Shown here one piece after another: positions 56,902-64,000 of a stretch of DNA of 64,000 bases. How positions within the stretch are numbered: position 1 is the first letter of the stretch; each line of letters starts with the position of its first letter. Source of the DNA: Tetrapyrgos nigripes (taxonomy: Eukaryota; Basidiomycota; Agaricomycetes; Agaricales; Campanellaceae). The stretch spans positions 186,001 through 250,000 of the forward strand of contig JAACJM010000051.1 in assembly GCA_013368315.1 (NCBI GenBank). Direction: 5' to 3'. Both the position numbers and the translations under genes were made by a program. A model generated the notes under the pieces. It saw only the letters and a list, made by a program, of their open reading frames with translations, had not been told where the DNA came from and did no database searches.

Positions 56902-57803
56902 GACACATCCTTGTAGAAGCCATGAGTCGCTTTCGGACGCAAAGACCAACGCGAGTGGGCATGGGTGGATACTTTAATATTCCATCTGGAATTGCCTCTG
57001 AGAGCCTCTTCAACACACAATCCCCCAGAGGAAAGATCCCCACTGCCGAAGTCTACGAGTATTTGTGCAATCCAGTCCCATCGTCAGAGTCTCTCGACCC
57101 CGAAGAAGCTGATAGAACGCGATGGAAACAAATGACCTCATGTGGAAATCTCCGTTTCAAATTTTAAACCCCCCTTGCCAGGACCGACTGATCGATCGGT
57201 GGGACATGTCCCTCTCCTCCCTTCGGTCGGAGTTGGGGACTAGCGACCATACCCCACCATCATACTGAGGTGATCAATGGGGAGGCAGGATAAAAATGAA
57301 AACATGGGGTTGAAAAAATTTATGGCACCACCCACAGTACCCCCTCCTGCCTTATATAGTATATCTACAATCACATGACACATATATAAGATATAATAAG
57401 CCCTAACCCTAACTTGATCATGCTAAAAGAGAAGAGATTAACACGTCGAGGCTCACCTCAACTCCACTCATGACGAGTATTTGTTGTGTTTTGTATCTTC
57501 TTGCAGAATAGGTGGCCAAGATAAAGCAGGAAAATCTTCAAAATTGTGCAACTGTAGTTAACTAGCCAAAAACAAGCTCAAAATACCCTATTTAGGTGCA
57601 GTCAAAAAAATTTGTCACCAGACCTTGACCCCCCTTCCCCCCCTACCCTATGTGCTGGATATGCAGCCCGCCTCTCCCTTGGAGGCAATGCTGTTGAAGG
57701 AGGCTGTGTGTGTCTGGTAAACAGATCATCCCCCCTTCCCTTCTCTTTCTTTCACTCTTCCACCTCTCGCCCCATGTGACCCTAGCTCTCCATACACATA
57801 GCT
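56902..57803. other. No gene named
   Basis: A plus-strand frame reaches a stop at 57165-57167 (MGGYFNIPSGIASESLFNTQ, then CNPVPSSESLDPEEADRTRW). It may be the end of a gene interrupted by the MITE to the left, but nothing identifies it. The remainder is CT-rich spacer. Confidence 0.35.
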
Positions 57804-58945
57804 ATGAGGTTGTCCATTCGAGGCCGTAGTAAGCAGAAGGAGGTAAGTAAGTCAGGCCTTGGGACCCAGTTAATCTGAGTTACTTGCTACGTAGTTCCAT
57901 CAAAGTTCCACATGAATTCCGAATCCTGACTTGGTGTTTGTAGGTAAAGCCATTGAATGCATATGAAATGGAAAGAAAGAAGTGGGAAGACAGGAGGAAT
58001 ACAAGATGGTGGTTTTCACTGGTACATATGCATTGGCCAAAGTAACACTTCCCTACTTCCTCGCTATATCTAAGACGAGTATGAGGATATTACTGACTCT
58101 TGACCTGCTTGGCCAGTCTTCAACTCTTCAAGAAGGCCCTGGCATCAGCAAATCCTCTTTAGCCATGCAATTCATTAGAGAAGAGTTCATGCAAGAAATT
58201 GATCCTACCCTAGAAGGTACATTTGAGTTTGTGGTTACGTTCCCCTGAATCAATCCCCAGGCCTCAATGGCAGATGTATACAGAAAACAATGCATCGTAG
58301 ACAACCAAATCGCTATAATTGACGTACTGGATCCAGGTTGTCCAGATTATTGGGTCTGGCCCCTGACTCTGTATGTCTTTCAACTTGCCTCATATTGTAC
58401 TACATATGTCCTTCCATCCCACTTCTTTCATTTTATTTTGTGCAGTTCATGCACCTTTCTTGAACTTATATGATCCAAGGGCCTTAGATAAGGCCTACCT
58501 CAGTCAAGGTGAAGGCTTCGTCCTAGTCTATTCCATCACAGACCAATCATCTTTCGAGTGGGTTAGAAAGACGTATTCAGAGATTATACATATGAAGGGG
58601 AAGGAATTCAGACATTCAACTATCGATGAGACGGTTCAGAGTCTGACTTCCAAAGGAGTGGAGCTAAGGGAAGTAGGTTAAGGTGGTGGTTGTTGTGGGG
58701 CTCAAGTATACACACTAATTGTAATAGTGGGAAATAAGTGTGATTTGGAGGAGAAGTGAGTGGTTGGAAAGACCAGTAAGTATCTCAGTATTTCTTTGCT
58801 TGGAAAGTACTGATTCATTCTTCCACCTCAGAGGGTGAAGACCTTGCACGCAGTCTCAGATGCAAATTCTATGAAACATCTGCAAGGAACAGATCAATGT
58901 AGACGAGGTTTTTTGTGAGGTTGTACGAGGGATAAGGAAGGTGCG
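57804..58945 (+). pseudogene. Decayed Ras-family small GTPase
   Basis: Exon-like pieces follow the Ras order: MRLSIRGRSKQKE at 57804, then EEYKMVVFTG (58000), GISKSSLAMQFIREEFMQEI then DPTLEG (58140-58217), YRKQCIVDNQIAIIDVLDPG (58279-58337), YLSQGEGFVLVYSITDQSSF (58497-58556), IVIVGNKCDLEE (58720-58753) and CKFYETSARN (58861-58890). The P-loop has Ser where GK[ST] needs Gly (ISKS), and the DTAG switch motif is reduced to DPG. The last part (VDEVFCEVVRGIRK) is out of frame by one base. A splice path without stops was not found, so this is called a pseudogene of a Ras-like signalling GTPase. Confidence 0.75.
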
Positions 58946-60549
58946 TTGATTTGACTGCTTCAGCCCAGATTGAAGTAGGCTGATGTCCTAGTGCAAAATC
59001 TTACCCCAGGGGGGACGCTGTTAGTACCAGTCATAAGGACTGGCCATCTTGTTATCATTACTTTGTAAACCCTTTGAAGTCTTGTACACACAAGCTTTGA
59101 TCTGGCTATCCACGATCGCAGTGAATTGTATGAACCTCTTCTTTCAAACAAATTGTTTGCGTTTGTCAGACATTTTCCTTGATTCCTCTCCCATCATTGA
59201 TGCTCATGTTGGAAAACTAGTTTGAGTGCAGTTGGTGGATAGGGGCATGTCGTGGTAAACTACTTAACAAGGAAAGAGATCTTTTAAACTCCGACATCGT
59301 CCTCAATCAATAAACCTATACGCGCTGCCTTTCCTGGCTCTCTTGTTAGACAACACTTGAAATCCACTCTGAATATGGCCTAGTCTGGTCTGCTTCCCAA
59401 TACGAGGGCGTACATGCTTTGGATACATGGAAGTTTTGGAAACTTTGGAGGATGAAGAGGAAGAAGAAGGAACAATGGTAAGCTAGTGCTGTGGATAAGG
59501 ATATGGCTGAGCAAGTCAGTTAAAGCAAATGTGTGTTCGCTACTCTCTTCTTCTTCTTAATGACTTGTTCTGACTTTCTGCTAGTAGTAGAAGGCATCTG
59601 TGAGCTACCAGTGAGATACACTCCAGGAGGAGTCTATCTTGCTGACGTCAACACCCATGCTGGGCCCTGGGGTCTATCTCTGTGTCTCTCATCTGTGCAG
59701 CTAATTACCACTGCATTCTCTGCCTTAGCTAGTGCGCTGTGGAGGCTATGATTATTTTATGCAACACTACATGTCTGATACCAGCTGGAAGCTCCAAAGC
59801 TGTCACCATTGTTCCTTCCGAACCACGTTTACTCCAGTCTTCCACCACCAGCAGTATGATCTTCAATGTCAAAATCACCCACCGTCTATGTACGAACACA
59901 TACAAGCAACTAAAAACCTCTCATAAACCTCTGCACCATGCAACTTGCAAACCAGTTACTGTCACCGATGGCTACACTGTTCACCCTTCCTCTGCAGGAG
60001 GACACTGTCTTAATCTGAGTTGACAAACCAGTACATAAACTGTAGGTACCTTTGCACTCCATTTCAATTTTCAACCTGTACCAACTTTATGGCTTGTATT
60101 GACACAAGAGAAATAAACCTAAAGAGAAAACTCCTTGAACCCCAGTAAGTCCAAGAAACTGTTTAGAGGCATATTATGGTAGTGATCTATCAACTATGGC
60201 AGATACTGGCCAATATAATCAAAACAGCAAAGGTGTGAGGAGTATAGGGCAAAGGACTTTATAAGAAGAAGCTGGATAGTTGTGATGGGGCTGAGTGTGC
60301 TTGGATAGGGCTGATTAGGAAAGGAACTTAGGCTGTGAAGTTGGGGGATGAACACTTTGATATATTTCATACAATACTGAGTAAGTATGAGTCGAGGCAG
60401 TTTGGACAGGTCATGGGAGGTAAATTGAGACTGAAATGAGTGCGAGGAAGACAGAAACTCATAAGAAAAAGACATAAAGGGTATAAGTAATCACAAAATG
60501 ACATAATGAAGGAGAAAACACATAAGAAATATGAAACCTGTAGAATGTA
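58946..60549. other. 1.6-kb region with no recognised gene
   Basis: Plus-strand frames at 59533-60023 give hydrophobic peptides without a known motif. Gene remnants are possible. Confidence 0.4.
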
Positions 60550-61835
60550 CTCAGGCTAACAGAAAGTAATGGTCTGATAGCACGTGACCTGATTTCCGCA
60601 ATACCCTCCTCACCATTACACTCATCCATTGACAGCGAAGTCCTCCAGTTCTCTACTTCAAACTATGTATTTATCATTATCCAATCCTAATAAAACTTTC
60701 TACAGCTCAATACCTTGTGTGACTCCCTTTCGCATGCACAACATCAGTAACTATTTTTTCCATCCTCTTAACATACTTGTTGATATCCTTGACAGTCAAC
60801 ACCTTCCAAGCCTCCTTTACAGCAAGAATAAGTTCCTGAGTAGATGTGGGAGGATGTGGTCTGCTTCGTACAAGCCTCTTGAGCTCACGCCAAACCGGTT
60901 CAATGGGGTTAAGATCAGGAGAAGATGGCGGGTGTGGGAAGACAGTGATGTTGTGGGTGTCAAGCCATTTCAGAGTGGATTTCGAGGTATGGCTAGGTGT
61001 GCCATCCTGTTGAAATGCGATTTCTCCCCTCTCCTCTTCCATCTGACGATAAAATTGCAGAAGCTTCCCCTCCAAAACCTGTTCCTGGTACCGTTTCAAG
61101 TTCATCCCCCCTCCTCTTCCTCCAGGATATTCTAGCACCACTAGCGGCCCCTTCCTACCCTCCAAAATGCAAGCCTAGATCATGACACGAATAGAGGACT
61201 GTTTGAAAGTTGGTATCAAACAGTCCTCGTCCCATTCCTCATCTTGACGACGCATCACAAAAACCCGGCCTTTGGTATCCCCCATGTAAATGTAGCATTC
61301 GTCCAACCAAATGACTTTTGTCCAGTCCTGATGCCGATGCTGTCTTGCCCAGATCAGCCTCTTTCGCTTCTGGTCCTTCTTGAGCAGCAGAACCTTCCTT
61401 CCAACCTGTCTGTGGTATCCTTCCTTTGCCAAATGGTCACCAACTGTTGAAGCACTCAAACGTGGTTCCACCAGATTCCCAATTTCCTGGAATGGCATCT
61501 TTCTATCCTTTTGACCTATCCACACAATATGCCAACGCGTCCTGTCATCAACTTTCGCTGGTCATCCACTGCGCGGTAGGTTTTTCATTGAGCCAGTCTT
61601 GCTAAATTTGGCCCAAATCTTCTTAGCAGTTCCATAGGGTATATCTGCAATGAGGGCAGCTGCTGGGAGGGACTTTCCAGCTTGGATGGCTCCTACAAGT
61701 TGGTTTTTCTTGGGGGAAGAGTGTTGTACGCGTACCATAGTGCTATGTGTATTTACAGTGAAAAAAAAAACAAACTACTCAGAACGCGTTGAACATCACG
61801 TGGTATACTGGACTGTCACTTTCCGTTAGCCTGAG
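60550..61835 (-). mobile_element. Tc1-type DNA transposon, 1,286 bp
   Basis: Flanking TA dinucleotides (60548-60549 and 61836-61837) and inverted ends CTCAGGCTAACAGAAAGT at the left and, reversed, CTCAGGCTAACGGAAAGT at the right, with further inverted similarity (GCACGTGA/TCACGTG). A single-exon transposase on the minus strand carries two in-frame stops, so this copy is non-autonomous. Confidence 0.93.
60707..61738 (-). pseudogene. Tc1-family transposase (DD34E) with two nonsense codons
   Basis: From ATG 61738 (MVRVQHSSPKKNQLVGAIQA) one frame of 343 codons runs to 60707. The N-terminal helix-turn-helix region includes GKSLPAAALIADIPYGTAKK. The catalytic triad is visible: Asp in VIWLDECYIYMG, Asp in AFQQDGTPSHTSK and Glu in SSPDLNPIEPVW, the last two separated by 34 residues. 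TGA at 61564-61562 (RSG then stop then PAKVDDR; Arg usual) and TAG at 61177-61175 (VMI then stop then ACILEG; Trp usual) break it. Both look like single G:C to A:T transitions. Confidence 0.93.
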
Positions 61836-61837
61836 TA

Positions 61838-63376
61838 GACATAATAAATGTAGAGAAAGAATGGGAATCATATGAAGCTAAGCCAGAAAAAGCAGCTGTG
61901 ATTGTGGCTAAACCATGTGTATAGGGATTAATCAAGCTGGACACGTCTTCATGCAATACTGAAATCAGTATTACAGTATTCAGCTTCATAAACCTTCTGC
62001 ATAATACTAAGCAGCATCAGTGACTTAAACAGTGTCCCTTTATTTATTCTCAAGCAAATTTTCATAATAATAAGTTGCAAATTATGGCAAATGCAGCTGA
62101 ACACACATATCAAATATCAATTCTTGCATCTAAGTACTAGTGATAATCCAACCTGGAGGATCAGTTGAAAGCATTGAATTTCAACTATTGCTGCTTTGAA
62201 TTACATTCAAATAACAGGGATTGCCAGCTACAGTCCCCTTTGAGCCAGATTCAATCTTCCGCAACTGGAGACTTGAGCATTGAAACATGTGCTTCACTAC
62301 TTATGTCTGTCCTCTTTCATGCATGTAACTATTGTTCTCTTCAGGACATACACTTCTGCATCCCTTCCCTTGGTTTTATCTTGTAGTCTCTAATAATCTT
62401 ACATCTTTCAAGTATTCACACATGCTATTTCAACTGTACTTACTACATGGTTCCATGCTGACTCAAATCACTCTCAAACACTCATCCTCCTTTCCTTTAA
62501 GTCCTGAGTCTTTTGGTATGTGCATCTTCTTTCAGATCTTGGTTATTGCTCATTTTATTCCTCTCATGTCTCCATCTTGGTCAGGAACTGCTACTCACCA
62601 CACTTGACATGAGTTCCCATCCTCCTGCTGCCTCATCACTGTCTCCTGCTTTGAGTCAGGATATGTGGAGGACATGTATAAGTGTCCTCATAATTTTTTA
62701 TACAATGATAAGCTCTGTATTCCTTACAATAGTGTTAGTAAAAGACTCAAAATTTCACCATTTTGCAGCATTTGTACTTGAAGAGAGCACTTATATGGGG
62801 CTTTAAATGCCAAAAGAGTGCTCAGAAGGTAGGCAGTGCTGTATATAATGAAACCTGAAGCTATCCCATTAGTTTACAACTATGTGCATTTGGTACACTC
62901 TTAAAGCACTTTGGTCCTATGAAGTACATAGGAAATCTTACACAGAACAGTAAATTTCTAGTTCAGAACCCTTCATCGTTTCTGATAGGCATAAAACTAT
63001 ATATAACCCATCATATGGCATACAGAAGCTATTTAATGCAAGAAGTACATTACATATACCCCTAGACATGAGCTCATCATTGTCGCAAAGCCAAAGCGGC
63101 GAGCAGAGATTCCATCAGCACAAAATGGCAGCACACTTCTTGCGACTGGTTAATACCAATCCTTCAATATATATACTCTTTTCTAGTGATATATAAGCCT
63201 CAGTGCATCCTCTTGAGGTTGAAAGTCTCACTCTACTTACAATGACTATATTCAAGAAATATGTGCCGCTGTCCGCCATTGGTTTGTAAAATTGCGTGGC
63301 ACAGGTCAAAGAGATATTCCACAGTAGCATGACATTCAAGTATTAATGATTTAATTTACGATGTTGTGCTGCACAG
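61838..63376. other. AT-rich region with no recognised gene
   Basis: Plus-strand frames at 62165-62806 give Ser/Leu-rich peptides without motifs. It is probably intergenic or decayed repeat DNA. Confidence 0.45.
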
Positions 63377-63520
63377 TGGAGTAGGGGAAGAGGGGATGTC
63401 TAGGCCCGGGAGTCACGTGATCGCGTAGTATACAGCTTGCATGTACGCCGTAGACAGCACTTCATGTCTATCCACTACGTTTGGCTTTGGCATAGCGATA
63501 GCCAGCCTCGGCCTACTCCA
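63377..63520 (+). repeat. 5' LTR of the second short-LTR element, 144 bp
   Basis: Shares GTAGTATACAGCTTGCATGT with the other two LTRs but is clearly diverged, so it belongs to a different insertion lineage. Confidence 0.9.
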
Positions 63521-63633
63521 TTCTGGTGATGAGAGTGCGATTCTCACCACACGCACCTTTCGGACAGCGTCTCTAGCTTCTACACAGCTTTTTTCGTGCT
63601 TCTCTGCTATTTTTTCTCTGACACGTCACACAC

Positions 63634-64000
63634 ATGTCCCATATGGAGATTACAGACCCCCAACCTTTTGACGGCTCCGGAGACGCGTCTGCCTGGCTCA
63701 GAAACTTTGATGGGCGCTCCAAGAAGAAGTCTCCGTCATGGAAGATGAAGTGGATCGAGAAGCTGCTTGTCGGGGATGCTGAGAAGTGGTGGTATGGGGT
63801 TACTTCGGACCACTGGGATGTATTGCACCAGAAGTTCATCGTTTACTGGATAGATGGTCTGCGGGGGGAAGCGTACAAGGCGAAATGCAAGGAAATTGAT
63901 TCCGTGGCATCAAAGGCACCCGTCGCAGTAAATTGGGTCACTGCGGACCCTCCTCCTCCACCAAACCAGAACCGTCCTCCTCCCATCCTATCTTTTCCGT
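63634..64000 (+). CDS. gag-like protein, partial (runs off the window)
   Basis: In-frame ATGs at 63634 and 63643 open a frame still open at 64000: MEITDPQPFDGSGDASAWLR, IEKLLVGDAEKWWYGV, WIDGLRGEAYKAKCKEID and a Pro-rich stretch. It has no stop over the visible 120 codons, unlike the copy at 42979, so this copy may be intact. Role: capsid-like packaging protein of an LTR element. Confidence 0.85.
   Translation, partial: MSHMEITDPQPFDGSGDASAWLRNFDGRSKKKSPSWKMKWIEKLLVGDAEKWWYGVTSDHWDVLHQKFIVYWIDGLRGEAYKAKCKEIDSVASKAPVAVNWVTADPPPPPNQNRPPPILSFP

Larger units (their letters stand above)
63377..64000 (+). mobile_element. Second gag-bearing short-LTR element, cut by the window edge
   Basis: The 5' LTR (63377-63520, 144 bp) matches the LTRs at 42727 and 44172, with the same ends TGGAGTAGGGG and CTACTCCA. 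The following TTCTGGTGATGAGAGTGCGA matches the candidate primer-binding region of the first copy. The rest lies beyond 64000, so full length and any pol genes cannot be seen. Confidence 0.9.

Noticed and set aside
62165..62806. Plus-strand Ser/Leu-rich frames
   Set aside because: No motifs, AT-rich surroundings and no splice support.

Overview
The window looks like nuclear DNA of a filamentous basidiomycete, probably an agaricomycete. Genes have many short introns (44-70 nt, GT..AG). A complete 17-exon cytochrome P450, a small secreted 8-cysteine protein and several agaricomycete-type hypothetical proteins are present. The transposon set is Plavaka, hAT, Ty3/gypsy chromovirus, Tc1 and many small inverted-repeat elements. 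I saw no rRNA gene, confident tRNA gene or CRISPR array.

Layout. 1-8.6 kb: sparse host genes on the minus strand, namely a two-exon hypothetical, a protein (or tandem pair) with three CxxC...HxxxC modules, and a four-exon acidic hypothetical. 8.6-12 kb: no gene seen. 12.0-16.4 kb: a full-length hAT transposon with an intact 10-exon transposase. 16.8-20 kb: a decayed coiled-coil gene, an intact phosducin-like protein gene and a conserved nuclear-type hypothetical. 20.4-34.2 kb: an already damaged host gene split by a 12.7-kb chromovirus-type Ty3/gypsy retrotransposon (perfect TCCGA target duplication, frame continuous across the insertion). That retrotransposon carries an extra 3' ORF and at least four later insertions or duplications. 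35.0-40.8 kb: a Plavaka transposon carrying a transposase gene plus a second gene in the same direction. 40.8-46 kb: nested elements around the small secreted protein gene. These are a hAT-type element with a perfect 8-bp duplication, holding both a 1.6-kb gag-only LTR element and a copy of nearby promoter-like DNA. 46.4-49.5 kb: the P450. 50.6-51.4 kb: a hAT-type MITE. 51.7-56.1 kb: a 4.34-kb palindromic element with 1,267-bp inverted arms around a 9-bp minisatellite. 56.3-61.8 kb: another MITE, a decayed Ras-like GTPase and a Tc1 element. 63.4 kb to the edge: a second copy of the gag-only LTR element.

How it fits together. About two thirds of the window from 20 kb onward is transposon-derived, much of it nested, and only two or three genes there look functional (the P450, the small secreted protein and possibly the Plavaka genes). 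Several elements are dead through apparent CGA-to-TGA or TGG-to-stop changes, consistent with cytosine deamination. The left 20 kb carries most of the intact cellular genes. All splice models were inferred by eye from GT..AG sites and reading-frame continuity. Family names come from motif recognition, not a search.
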